This document shows, one piece after another, positions 1-8,176 of a DNA stretch of 64,000 nt. A program made the translations under genes and the position numbers. The notes under the pieces were generated by a model that saw nothing but the letters and a program-made list of their open reading frames with translations, ran no database searches and was not told the DNA's origin. Source of the DNA: Polaromonas sp047303325 (GTDB lineage Bacteria > Pseudomonadota > Gammaproteobacteria > Burkholderiales > Burkholderiaceae_C); contig NZ_JBKBEX010000012.1 of the NCBI RefSeq assembly GCF_047303325.1, positions 62,001 through 126,000 of the forward strand, in the 5' to 3' direction. The first letter of the stretch is position 1; each line of letters begins with the position of its first letter.

Positions 1-84
1 TTTCTGCTGTTTTTACTAGGGTTTGATACATCGAATTGATTAAAATGCGAAAAATGCCAAAAACAATCCTTTACGAGACTGACC

Positions 85-726
85 ATGCGTGAACCCAAGT
101 CTTTCGAGGCCGCCATCACCGCTTCGGATTTCTCGAGCGAGGATTACTGCGGCACCAGCTACGCGGCCAAGCTGCTGGGCCTGTCCGTTGCCACCGTGCA
201 ATCGCTGGTGGAAAAAGGCGAGATCGAGGCGTGGAAAACGCTGGGCGGCCATCGCCGCATCGCGCTGCAATCCATCAATGCCTACCTGGCCAAGAACAGC
301 CCGCAACTCTCGCGCGCCGACACCGACCCCAAGCACCGCCTGCGCGTGCTGATGGTGGAAGACGACGAAAACACCCGCGAGCTTTATCGTTGCCAGTTCG
401 AGGACTGGGACCTGCCGGTCGACTGCACCTGGATGCCGTCGGCGCTCGAAGCCATGATGGACATCGCGAGCATGCGGCCCGACCTGCTGATCACCGACCT
501 GTCCATGCCCGGCGTCGACGGCATCGAAATGCTCAAGGCCTGCAAGCGCAACCTGCAGCTCGCGGACATGCAGATCGTCGTCATCAGCGGCCTGGCGCCC
601 GAGGCCGTCAAAGCCCGCGGTGGCCTGCCGCCCGAAGCCCACCTGCTGCAAAAGCCGATCAACTTTGACTGGCTGCATGGGTATGTCACGGCGTTGGTGA
701 CGGCCAACCGCAAGTGGCGGCATTAG
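85..726 (+). CDS. HTH (excisionase/MerR-like) - response regulator receiver fusion
   Basis: 213-residue cytoplasmic protein. Residues about 22-70 form a helix-turn-helix of the excisionase/MerR type (YAAKLLGLSVATVQSLVEKG followed by GGHRRI). Residues about 86-205 form a CheY-like receiver with acidic pair E92/D93, phospho-acceptor D138 in LLITDLSMPG, and conserved K190 in QKPI. The usual order is reversed: the DNA-binding part is N-terminal and the receiver C-terminal. By family it should bind DNA and be switched by phosphorylation from a histidine kinase. No cognate kinase is adjacent; the nearest candidate in the window lies at 53-55 kb, and pairing with it is only a guess. The start is the ATG after GAGACTGACC; the ribosome site is weak. 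The target is unknown. Confidence 0.85.
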   Translation: MREPKSFEAAITASDFSSEDYCGTSYAAKLLGLSVATVQSLVEKGEIEAWKTLGGHRRIALQSINAYLAKNSPQLSRADTDPKHRLRVLMVEDDENTRELYRCQFEDWDLPVDCTWMPSALEAMMDIASMRPDLLITDLSMPGVDGIEMLKACKRNLQLADMQIVVISGLAPEAVKARGGLPPEAHLLQKPINFDWLHGYVTALVTANRKWRH

Positions 727-738
727 GCCCCCACGGTG

Positions 739-838
739 GATGTGGCCCCCACGGTCGCTCACTTCGTGTAGCTCCCTGCCCCCCGAGGGGGCCGCTGCGC
801 CTGCGGCCTGGCAAAGCCAGTTCCGCGGCCCCTGCTTG
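739..838 (+). repeat. Dispersed hairpin-forming intergenic repeat, copy 1
   Basis: One of four copies in the window (others near 27043, 32446 and 51170). It starts with GTGGCCCCCACGGTCGCT and ends CCGCGGCCCCTGCTTG. It contains a C-run/G-run hairpin around 780-792 and the stem CTGGC-AAA-GCCAG at 808-820, whose second base pair differs from copies 2 and 3 by a compensatory change. It fills the gap between two convergent genes, so a role as a bidirectional terminator is plausible but unproven. Confidence 0.75.
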
Positions 839-914
839 GTTGAAGAGCCTCACGCTTCTTGCGGCGTGTATGCCGAGGCCTTGCAGGCTGCCGCCCCTGC
901 TGGTGTGGGAGCCG

Positions 915-2003
915 CTAAATCGCTTGGGTTGTTACGCTGAAGCGGTAGATGCCGTCTCCGCCTAGCCGGCGCGTTAGCTTTTTCTGGAACCACAGCGCGT
1001 GCAGGTGCGCCACCGCTTCGCCCATGGCGAAGGTGGTCTGGTGCAGGTCCAGCTTGCGGGGGAACATGATGGGCAGGATGTCGGCGGCGCTGCAGGGGGC
1101 TGCTTCGCAGGCCTGCATGACTTCGGCCAGGCGGTCGCGGTGGTGGTCGTGCAACTGGCCTACGCGGGTGTGCAGGCCGCGAAAGGGTTTGCCGTGTGAG
1201 GGCAGCACCAGGGTGTCCTTGTCCAGCGGCAGGAACTTGTCGATGGAGTCCAGGAACAGCGTGAGCGAGTTGGCTTCGGGTTCCAGGTCGTAGACGCTCA
1301 CATTGGTGGAAATGCGCGGCAGCACCATGTCGCCGCTGATCAGCGTATCGGTTTCTTCGCAGTGCAGGGCGATGTGTTCCGGCGCGTGGCCGTAGCCGCT
1401 GATGCAGCGCCAGTCGCGCCCGCCTATGCGCACCGTCATCCCGTCCATGATGCGCACATAGCTGGCCGGCACCGCGGGCACCATGCCCGGGTAGTAGCTG
1501 GCGCGGCCGCGAATCTTCTCGATGGCCTCCGGGTCCACCAAGCCATGCGAGGCAAAAAAGCGCGCCGCGCTCTCGCCGCCGAACCCCGTGGTGCTTTGCG
1601 AGCCTATGCGCGCCGAGTGGTAATCCGTGGCGCTGATCCACAGCCGGCAGGACCAGCGCTCGCACAGCCAGTACGCCAGGCCTATGTGGTCGGGGTGCAT
1701 ATGGGTCACGATGACGCGCAGCACCGGCAGGCCTTCGAGTTGCGTAGCGAAAATCTCTTCCCACTGGGCCTTGGACTCCTCCCGGCTGATGCAGCAGTCG
1801 ACGATGGTCCAGCCCTGGATCTTCGCGCCCGCCCCGTTCGGGTCGTCCATCTCGTCGCGCAGCAGCCACAGGTTGATGTGGTCCAGCGCGAAGGGCAGGG
1901 CCATGCGAATCCACTTCACGCCGGGCGCCACCTCCAGCGTCGCGCCCGAGGCGGGCAGGGTGTCGCCGAAGGGGTAGTGCAGTTGCTGTTCAAGGAGGTT
2001 CAT
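915..2003 (-). CDS. MBL-fold metallo-hydrolase
   Basis: 362-residue metallo-beta-lactamase-fold hydrolase. The zinc-binding signature THMHPDHIG is clear, with later conserved motifs GYGHAPEHI, ISGDMVLP and LPSHGKPF in the usual order for this superfamily. Substrate is not predictable from sequence; relatives include hydroxyacylglutathione hydrolases and LACTB2-like proteins. An open frame extends upstream to 2126, but the ATG at 2003 has AACCTCC/GAGG-type context and the upstream part would translate straight through the palindromic operator, so the shorter start is chosen. It is divergent from the LiuR-like regulator, with the operator 20 bases before this start, so it should belong to that regulon. 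A link to acyl-CoA or isovalerate metabolism is inferred from position only. Confidence 0.85.
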   Translation of the reverse strand: MNLLEQQLHYPFGDTLPASGATLEVAPGVKWIRMALPFALDHINLWLLRDEMDDPNGAGAKIQGWTIVDCCISREESKAQWEEIFATQLEGLPVLRVIVTHMHPDHIGLAYWLCERWSCRLWISATDYHSARIGSQSTTGFGGESAARFFASHGLVDPEAIEKIRGRASYYPGMVPAVPASYVRIMDGMTVRIGGRDWRCISGYGHAPEHIALHCEETDTLISGDMVLPRISTNVSVYDLEPEANSLTLFLDSIDKFLPLDKDTLVLPSHGKPFRGLHTRVGQLHDHHRDRLAEVMQACEAAPCSAADILPIMFPRKLDLHQTTFAMGEAVAHLHALWFQKKLTRRLGGDGIYRFSVTTQAI

Positions 2004-2023
2004 GGCAATATTCACGGTATATT

Positions 2024-2043
2024 TGACGTTTACGTAAACGTCA
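2024..2043. promoter_or_regulatory. LiuR-type palindromic operator, copy 1
   Basis: Perfect 20-base palindrome TGACGTTTACGTAAACGTCA in the divergent region between the MBL gene (start 2003) and the MerR-family regulator (start 2116). The same 20 bases recur at 2620-2639. The ACGTAAACGT-like core resembles published LiuR sites in proteobacteria (from memory). Its position suggests autoregulation of the regulator plus control of the MBL gene. Confidence 0.85.
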
Positions 2044-2115
2044 TATTCAGCCATTGTAGGGACCGCGCCTGTTTCGCGCTGTCGCCCCCGTTTGCACAGG
2101 ACTTCACCCATCACC

Positions 2116-2517
2116 ATGGCCACCACTTACACCATCAGCGACCTGGCAAAAGAGTTCGACCTGACCACGCGCGCCATGCGGTTCTATGAAGACATGGGCC
2201 TGCTGCAGCCGCAGCGCGAAGGGGCGGGCGGCCGCAACCGCGTCTACACCGCGCGCGACCGCACCCGGCTCAAGCTCACGCTGCGCGCCAAGCGCCTGGG
2301 GCTGTCGCTGGTCGAGGCCAAGGAAATCATCGACTCCTACGACAGCCCGCGCGACACCGCGCCGCAGCTGCGCAAGTTTTTGGCCGTGCTGGGCGAGCAC
2401 CGCAAAAAGCTCGAGGCCCAGCTGATGGACCTGCAGGCCAACCTCGACGAAATCCGCACCCACGAAAAAGAAGCCAAGGCCCTGCTCGGCAAGGCCGAAA
2501 AGAGCAAGGCGGCCTGA
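2116..2517 (+). CDS. liuR: MerR-family transcriptional regulator, LiuR-like
   Basis: 133-residue DNA-binding regulator. Residues about 4-72 are a MerR-type winged HTH (YTISDLAKEFDLTTRAMRFY, then EDMGLLQP and RLKLTLRAKRLG), followed by a C-terminal dimerising coiled helix (residues 85-130) rich in E, K and L. It lacks a Cys-rich metal-binding tail, as expected for the LiuR group, which controls leucine/isovalerate degradation. It sits between two copies of one perfect palindrome and immediately upstream of isovaleryl-CoA dehydrogenase genes, which is typical LiuR context. The ATG at 2116 places the HTH at the usual distance from the N-terminus; the ribosome site is weak (AGGA at about 2098). 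The assignment rests on family features and context, not on a search. Confidence 0.85.
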   Translation: MATTYTISDLAKEFDLTTRAMRFYEDMGLLQPQREGAGGRNRVYTARDRTRLKLTLRAKRLGLSLVEAKEIIDSYDSPRDTAPQLRKFLAVLGEHRKKLEAQLMDLQANLDEIRTHEKEAKALLGKAEKSKAA

Positions 2518-2617
2518 GCGCGGGGCCGGCGCGGCCATTCCGGCTACTCCGGCCGCTTCGGTGATTTCCCGCAAGGCCCGCCGGGTCAAAAACCGCCCGG
2601 CCCGCAAATACGCCATA

Positions 2618-2641
2618 ATTGACGTTTACGTAAACGTCAAT
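2618..2641. promoter_or_regulatory. LiuR-type palindromic operator, copy 2, with overlapping -10
   Basis: A 24-base perfect palindrome whose central 20 bases (2620-2639) are identical to the operator at 2024-2043. It starts 63 bases before the thioesterase start. A -10-like CATAAT at 2614-2619 overlaps its left edge, so a bound regulator would block transcription of the thioesterase-ivd-can-aceK row. Repression is the simplest reading. Confidence 0.85.
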
Positions 2642-2680
2642 CAAAAACCGGCTCCTCCCTCATCCTGCAAAGGGCTACCC

Positions 2681-3124
2681 ATGGACGCACCCGCCGCTCC
2701 CTCCGCGCTGTTCCGCCGCATCGAAGCCAGTTTTTTGCGCCAGGGCCTGATGCGGCACCTGGGTGCGCGCCTGCTGCGCGTCGAGCCGGGCCTGTGCGAA
2801 GTGGCGCTGCCCTGGTCGGACAACGTGACCCAGCAGCAGGGCAGCTTTCATGGCGGCGCCATGGGCGCGCTGGCCGATATCGCCGGAGGCTATGCGGCCC
2901 TCACCGTGGCCGCTGAAGATTCCGAAGTCACCACGGTCGAATACAAGATCAACTTCATGGCCGCCTTCCGGGACGGCGAGCTGCGCGCCCTGGGCCGCGT
3001 TGCCCGGGCCGGCAAGCGCATCATCGTCACCACCGCCGAGGTCACGCACGTCGCCCCGGACGGCAAGGAAAGCCCCTGCGCCCTGATGCAGCAGACCCTG
3101 GTGCCCGTGCCCAAGACCTACTGA
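2681..3124 (+). CDS. PaaI-type hotdog thioesterase
   Basis: 147-residue single hotdog-fold protein. The motif QQGSFHGGAMGALADIAGG (residues about 52-70) is the PaaI/acyl-CoA thioesterase signature with the catalytic HGG...D region. The family hydrolyses acyl-CoA thioesters in the cytoplasm; here the substrate may be a branched-chain or stalled intermediate of isovalerate breakdown, inferred from its place as first gene after the LiuR-type operator and 44 bases before isovaleryl-CoA dehydrogenase. The ATG at 2681 follows AAAGGG at a good distance; an upstream in-frame extension would read through the operator and is rejected. Confidence 0.85.
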   Translation: MDAPAAPSALFRRIEASFLRQGLMRHLGARLLRVEPGLCEVALPWSDNVTQQQGSFHGGAMGALADIAGGYAALTVAAEDSEVTTVEYKINFMAAFRDGELRALGRVARAGKRIIVTTAEVTHVAPDGKESPCALMQQTLVPVPKTY

Positions 3125-3168
3125 CCCCTGTTCATCCCCACAATCCCGCCTTCAAAAGAAAGCCCACC

Positions 3169-4350
3169 ATGACCAACATGCCCGGACTCAACTTCATGCT
3201 CGGTGAAGACATAGACGCCCTGCGCGACGCGGTGCGTGAATTCGCTCAGGCCGAAATCGCCCCGCGCGCGGCCGAGATCGACCGCAGCGACCAGTTCCCC
3301 ATGGACCTCTGGCCCAAGATGGGCGCGCTCGGCGTGCTCGGCATCACCGTGGGCGAGGAATACGGCGGCGCCAACATGGGCTACCTGGCCCACATGATCG
3401 CCATGGAAGAAATCAGCCGCGCCAGCGCCTCCGTGGGCCTGTCCTACGGCGCGCACAGCAACCTCTGCGTCAACCAGATCAAGCGCAACGGCAGCGACGA
3501 GCAGCGCAAAAAATACCTGCCCAAGCTCATCAGCGGCGAACACGTGGGGGCTCTGGCCATGAGCGAGCCCGGCGCCGGCAGCGACGTCATCAGCATGAAG
3601 CTCAAAGCCGAAGACAAGGGCGGCTACTACCTGCTCAATGGCAGCAAGATGTGGATCACCAACGGCCCCGACGCCGACACCCTGGTGGTCTATGCCAAGA
3701 CCGAGCCCGAACTCGGCGCCCGCGGCGTCACCGCCTTCCTGATCGAAAAAGGCATGAAGGGTTTTTCCGTCGCGCAAAAGCTCGACAAGCTCGGCATGCG
3801 CGGCAGCCACACCGGCGAGCTGGTCTTCAACAACGTCGAGGTGCCCGCCAGCCAGATCCTGGGCGGCCTCAACAGCGGCGCCAAGGTGCTCATGAGCGGC
3901 CTCGATTACGAGCGCGCCGTGCTCACCGGCGGCCCGCTGGGCATCATGCAGTCCGTCATGGACAGCGTCGTGCCCTACATCCACGACCGCAAGCAGTTCG
4001 GCCAGAGCATCGGCGAGTTCCAGCTCATCCAGGGCAAGGTCGCCGACATGTACACCGTACTGCAGGCCGGCCGCGCCTTTGCCTACACCGTCGCCAAAAA
4101 CCTCGACATGCTGGGCACCGAGCATGTGCGCCAGGTCCGCAAGGACTGCGCCTCCGTTATCCTCTGGTGCGCCGAAAAAGCCACCTGGATGGCCGGCGAA
4201 GGCCTGCAGATCCACGGCGGCAACGGCTACATCAACGAATACCCGCTGGGCCGCCTCTGGCGCGACGCCAAGCTTTATGAAATTGGGGCCGGCACCAGCG
4301 AAATACGCCGCATGCTCATAGGGCGGGAACTCTTTGCCGAGACGATGTGA
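3169..4350 (+). CDS. liuA: Isovaleryl-CoA dehydrogenase
   Basis: 393-residue FAD-dependent acyl-CoA dehydrogenase oxidising isovaleryl-CoA to 3-methylcrotonyl-CoA and passing electrons to ETF. Diagnostic is the position of the catalytic base: E248 in GLDYERAVLTGG, the place used by isovaleryl-CoA dehydrogenases, while the C-terminal loop reads LYEIGAGTSEIRR with no Glu at the position used by medium-chain enzymes. FAD-binding SEPGAGSD and WITNGPDAD are intact, as is QIHGGNGY near the end. Length matches the family. It sits second in the row headed by the LiuR-type operator. High confidence for the enzyme; the liuA name rests on context. Confidence 0.95.
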   Translation: MTNMPGLNFMLGEDIDALRDAVREFAQAEIAPRAAEIDRSDQFPMDLWPKMGALGVLGITVGEEYGGANMGYLAHMIAMEEISRASASVGLSYGAHSNLCVNQIKRNGSDEQRKKYLPKLISGEHVGALAMSEPGAGSDVISMKLKAEDKGGYYLLNGSKMWITNGPDADTLVVYAKTEPELGARGVTAFLIEKGMKGFSVAQKLDKLGMRGSHTGELVFNNVEVPASQILGGLNSGAKVLMSGLDYERAVLTGGPLGIMQSVMDSVVPYIHDRKQFGQSIGEFQLIQGKVADMYTVLQAGRAFAYTVAKNLDMLGTEHVRQVRKDCASVILWCAEKATWMAGEGLQIHGGNGYINEYPLGRLWRDAKLYEIGAGTSEIRRMLIGRELFAETM

Positions 4351-4373
4351 CGCAGGCAGGTGAAAATACGCCT

Positions 4374-5066
4374 ATGACTACCTCGCTCCAAGACCTCTTT
4401 GCCCATAACCGCGCCTGGGCCGCGCAGATGGAGGCCGACCGGCCCGGCTTCTTCACCGGCCTGGTGAAGCAGCAGACGCCCAGGTACATGTGGATAGGCT
4501 GCTCCGACAGCCGCGTGCCCGCCAACCAGATCACCGGCCTCGAGCCCGGCGAGGTGTTTGTGCACCGCAACGTCGCCAACATCGTCGTGCACTCCGACCT
4601 CAACGCGCTCTCGGCCATCCAGTTCGCCGTCGAGCGCCTCAAGGTGAAAGACATCATGGTCGTCGGCCACTACGGCTGCTCCGGCGTGCAGGCTGCGCTC
4701 GAAGGCGCGCGCATTGGTCTGGCCGACAACTGGCTGCGCCACATCCAGGACGTGCGGCATCGCCACCGCCAGCTGCTCGACAGCCTGCCCGAGGACGTGC
4801 GCGCCCAGGCCCTGTGCGACATCAACGTCATCGAGCAGGTCGTCAACGTCTCGGTCAGCACCGTCATGGTCGACGCCTGGGCGCGCGGCCAGGAGGTCAC
4901 CGTGCACGGCTGGGCCTTCGGTGTGCACGACGGCCTGCTGCAGGATTTGCAGATGAGCGTCGCCGGGCCCGAGCAGCTCGACATGCTTTACAGCAAAGCC
5001 ATAGACCGCGTCTGGGACGTGTGGATGGCCCGCGTGGGCGGCGGCACGCAGCAGCAACTGGTCTAA
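4374..5066 (+). CDS. can: Beta-class carbonic anhydrase
   Basis: 230-residue beta carbonic anhydrase interconverting CO2 and bicarbonate. Zinc ligands and dyad are visible: C43, D45 and R47 in GCSDSRV, and H99 and C102 in VGHYGCSG. It lies 23 bases after isovaleryl-CoA dehydrogenase, so probably the same transcript. Bicarbonate is the co-substrate of 3-methylcrotonyl-CoA carboxylase encoded at 17.9 and 24.1 kb, so co-regulation with leucine breakdown makes biochemical sense; this link is inferred. Start chosen at the ATG preceded by AGGTGAAAATACGCCT. Confidence 0.95.
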   Translation: MTTSLQDLFAHNRAWAAQMEADRPGFFTGLVKQQTPRYMWIGCSDSRVPANQITGLEPGEVFVHRNVANIVVHSDLNALSAIQFAVERLKVKDIMVVGHYGCSGVQAALEGARIGLADNWLRHIQDVRHRHRQLLDSLPEDVRAQALCDINVIEQVVNVSVSTVMVDAWARGQEVTVHGWAFGVHDGLLQDLQMSVAGPEQLDMLYSKAIDRVWDVWMARVGGGTQQQLV

Positions 5067-5081
5067 AAAAGGCCGGCCGCC

Positions 5082-6959
5082 ATGTTCCCGCAGCGCCTGG
5101 ACTCGAGCATCGCCTACGACATCGCCAAGGCGATGATGGACGGCTTCAACCGCCACTACCAGCTGTTTCGCACCGAGTCCGCGCGCGCCAAACACCGCTT
5201 TGAAACCGCCGACTGGCACGGCCAGCAGCGTGCCCAGCGCGAGCGCATCGAGTTTTACGACCTGCGCGTGCGCGAGGCCTCCACCCGCCTGGAGCGCGAG
5301 TTCAAGGCCGGCGAGCAGCCCATGGACGTCTGGCAGCAGGTGAAGCTCCACTACATAGGCCTGCTGGTCAACCACCACCAGCCCGAACTGGCCGAGACTT
5401 TTTTCAACTCGGTGACCACCAAGATCCTGCACCGCAGCTACTTCCAGAACGACTTCATCTTCGTGCGCCCGGCCGTCAGCACCGAGTACATCGAAAACGA
5501 AGAGCCCACCGCCCAGCCCACCTACCGCGCCTACTACCCAACGCGCGACAACATGCGCGACGTGCTGCTGCAGCTGGTGCGTGACTTCGACCTGCGCCTG
5601 CCCTTTGACGACCTCGAGCGCGACGCCGGTTATGTGCTCGAAGCCATCAGCGAGCGCTTTGCCGACGTCAAGCTGCGCGCCAACTTCCAGATCCAGGTCC
5701 TGACCAGCCTGTTCTTTCGCAACAAGGGCGCTTACGTCGTCGGCAAGATCATCAACGGCTTCAACGAAGTGCCCTTCGCGCTGCCGGTGCTGCACAACAA
5801 GGCCGGCAAGCTGGTGATTGATGCCGCGCTCTTCGGCGAAGACGACTTGCTGATTCTCTTCAGCTTCGCGCGCGCCTACTTCATGGTCGACATGGGCATT
5901 CCCTCGGCCTATGTGCAGTTTCTGCGCAGCATGATGCCGCACATGCCGCGCGCCGAAATCTACAACGCGCTGGGCCTGGCCAAGCAGGGCAAGACGCTGT
6001 TCTACCGCGACTTTTTGTACCACCTGCGGCATTCCACCGACAAGTTCCGCATCGCGCCCGGCATCAAGGGCATGGTCATGCTGGTGTTCGACCTGCCGTC
6101 CTTTCCCTATGTCTTCAAGGTCATCAAGGACTACTACCCGCCGCAGAAAGACACCACGCGCGAGCAGATCAAGGGCAAGTACCTGCTGGTCAAGCAGCAC
6201 GACCGTGTGGGCCGCATGGCCGACACCCAGGAATACAGCGAGGTCGCCTTCCCGCGCGACCGCTTCGACGACGAACTCATCGCCGAGATCGAAAAATTCG
6301 CGCCCAGCCAGCTCGAGATCAGCGACCGCGACGGCGACGGCCAGACCGAGGTCATCATCAAGCACGTCTACATCGAGCGCCGCATGATCCCGCTCAACAT
6401 CTACCTGCAGGAAGCCTTCGACGCCGGGGTCAACGAGCCCGCCGCCAAGGATCAGATAGAGCGCGCCGTCGTCGAATACGGCAACGCCATCAAGGACCTG
6501 GTGGCCGCCAACATCTTCCCCGGTGACATGCTCTGGAAAAACTTCGGCATCACCCGCCACGGCAAGGTCGTGTTCTACGACTACGACGAGATCGAATACA
6601 TCACCGACTGCAACTTCCGCAAGGTGCCCGCCCCCCGCAACGAGGAAGACGAAATGAGCGGCGAGGTCTGGTACTCCGTCGGCCCCAAGGATGTATTCCC
6701 CGAAACCTTCGAGCCCTTTCTGCTTGGCAACGACGCGGTCCGCGAAGTCTTCATGAAGCACCACGCCAACCTGCTGGACGCCGACTTCTGGCAAAAACAC
6801 CAGGCCCGCATCCAGGCAGGCCATGTGCACGATGTTTTCCCCTACGAGCGCGAAAAGCGCTTTATAGCGCTGCACAGCCCCGGCGAGGCCCACGACGAAG
6901 TGCTCACGCAGCTGCCGCCCGAACCGGCTTTAACGGGCCTCAGCGGCCTCACTCCATAA
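5082..6959 (+). CDS. aceK: Isocitrate dehydrogenase kinase/phosphatase
   Basis: 625-residue bifunctional AceK, which phosphorylates and dephosphorylates isocitrate dehydrogenase and so decides between the TCA cycle and the glyoxylate shunt. Sequence support: full family length, N-terminal helical domain (to about residue 300) and a protein-kinase-like C-terminal lobe with IKHVYIERRMIPLN and the catalytic/metal region FGITRHGKVVFYDYDEIEY. It lies 15 bases after the carbonic anhydrase gene, with no aceA/aceB next to it. Being in a leucine-degradation row is sensible because leucine yields acetyl-CoA and acetoacetate, whose net assimilation needs the glyoxylate shunt. Confidence 0.96.
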   Translation: MFPQRLDSSIAYDIAKAMMDGFNRHYQLFRTESARAKHRFETADWHGQQRAQRERIEFYDLRVREASTRLEREFKAGEQPMDVWQQVKLHYIGLLVNHHQPELAETFFNSVTTKILHRSYFQNDFIFVRPAVSTEYIENEEPTAQPTYRAYYPTRDNMRDVLLQLVRDFDLRLPFDDLERDAGYVLEAISERFADVKLRANFQIQVLTSLFFRNKGAYVVGKIINGFNEVPFALPVLHNKAGKLVIDAALFGEDDLLILFSFARAYFMVDMGIPSAYVQFLRSMMPHMPRAEIYNALGLAKQGKTLFYRDFLYHLRHSTDKFRIAPGIKGMVMLVFDLPSFPYVFKVIKDYYPPQKDTTREQIKGKYLLVKQHDRVGRMADTQEYSEVAFPRDRFDDELIAEIEKFAPSQLEISDRDGDGQTEVIIKHVYIERRMIPLNIYLQEAFDAGVNEPAAKDQIERAVVEYGNAIKDLVAANIFPGDMLWKNFGITRHGKVVFYDYDEIEYITDCNFRKVPAPRNEEDEMSGEVWYSVGPKDVFPETFEPFLLGNDAVREVFMKHHANLLDADFWQKHQARIQAGHVHDVFPYEREKRFIALHSPGEAHDEVLTQLPPEPALTGLSGLTP

Positions 6960-6988
6960 ACACACACCCAACCTGAAAGGACTCCCTC

Positions 6989-8170
6989 GTGTCTGACTCC
7001 ATCGTTATCCTCGGCGCGGCCCGCACCCCCATGGGCGGCTTCCAGGGCGACTTCACCAGCCTCTCGGCCCACGACCTGGGCGGTGCCGCCATCAAGGCCG
7101 CCATTGAGCGCTCGGGCATTGCGCCCGAGAAGGTCGACGAAGTGCTCTTCGGCAACTGCCTGATGGCCGGCCAGGGCCAGGCCCCGGCGCGCCAGGCCGG
7201 CTTCAAGGGTGGCCTGCCCGCCAGCGTGGGCGCGGTCACCCTGTCCAAAATGTGCGGCTCCGGCATGGAAGCCACCATGCTCGCGCACGACCAGCTCGTC
7301 GCCGGCAGCCGCGACGTCATGGTCTCCGGCGGCATGGAAAGCATGACCAACGCGCCGCACCTGCTGCTCAAGGGCCGCAGCGGCATACGCATCGGCCACG
7401 ACCGCATCTATGACCACATGATGCTCGACGGCCTGGAAGACGCTTACGAACCCGGCCGCGCCATGGGCACCTTCGGCGAGCAGTGCGCCGAGAAATACCA
7501 GTTCACCCGCGAAGCGCAGGACGCCTTTGCCACCGCCAGCGTCAACCGCGCCAAGGCCGCCACCGAGTCCGGCGCCTTCAAGGCCGAGATCACCCCCGTC
7601 ACCGTCAAGGGCCGCAGCGGCGACACGGTGATCTCCATCGACGAAGGCCCGGGCAAGGTCAAGCTCGACAAAATCCCCACGCTCAAGCCCGCCTTCAAGA
7701 AAGACGGCACCATCACCGCCGCCTCCAGCTCGTCCATCAACGACGGCGCCGCCGCCCTGGTGCTGGCCCGCGAATCGACCGCCAAGGAACTGGGCGCCAA
7801 GCCCATCGCCCGCATCGTCGGCCACGCCACCTTCGCACAGCAGCCTGAGTGGTTCACCACCGCACCGGTGGGCGCCGTCAACAAGCTGCTCAAGAAAATC
7901 GGCTGGAGCGTGAAAGACGTGGACCTCTGGGAAGTCAACGAAGCCTTTGCCGTCGTGCCCATGGCCGCGATGAAAGAACTCGGCATCAGCCACGACATCG
8001 TCAACGTCAACGGCGGCGCCTGCGCACTGGGCCACCCGATTGGCGCATCGGGCGCCCGCATCATCGTCACGCTGATCCATGCGCTCAAGGCGCGCGGCCT
8101 CAAGAAGGGCATCGCCACGCTGTGCATAGGCGGCGGTGAAGGCACGGCGCTGGCCCTCGAGCTGGTCTGA
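6989..8170 (+). CDS. Acetyl-CoA acetyltransferase (thiolase)
   Basis: 393-residue thiolase II. Nucleophile C89 in KMCGSGMEA, the NVNGGACALGHPIGASG block with the catalytic His, and the C-terminal acid/base Cys C379 in LCIGGGEGTA are all present. It would cleave acetoacetyl-CoA to two acetyl-CoA, the last step needed after the HMG-CoA lyase product acetoacetate is activated, or work in the reverse direction. A GTG start at 6989 follows AAAGGACTCCCTC, a good ribosome site. It is 29 bases after aceK and 6 bases before the SDR gene. Confidence 0.94.
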   Translation: MSDSIVILGAARTPMGGFQGDFTSLSAHDLGGAAIKAAIERSGIAPEKVDEVLFGNCLMAGQGQAPARQAGFKGGLPASVGAVTLSKMCGSGMEATMLAHDQLVAGSRDVMVSGGMESMTNAPHLLLKGRSGIRIGHDRIYDHMMLDGLEDAYEPGRAMGTFGEQCAEKYQFTREAQDAFATASVNRAKAATESGAFKAEITPVTVKGRSGDTVISIDEGPGKVKLDKIPTLKPAFKKDGTITAASSSSINDGAAALVLARESTAKELGAKPIARIVGHATFAQQPEWFTTAPVGAVNKLLKKIGWSVKDVDLWEVNEAFAVVPMAAMKELGISHDIVNVNGGACALGHPIGASGARIIVTLIHALKARGLKKGIATLCIGGGEGTALALELV

Positions 8171-8176
8171 ACCACG

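Noticed and set aside
915..2126. Longer MBL protein starting at 2126
   Set aside because: Its extra 41 residues would be encoded by the palindromic operator region; ATG at 2003 fits the domain start better.
4275..6893. Long minus-strand open frame opposite carbonic anhydrase and aceK
   Set aside because: Antisense shadow of two well-conserved genes; repetitive Val/His/Gly composition and no family motif.
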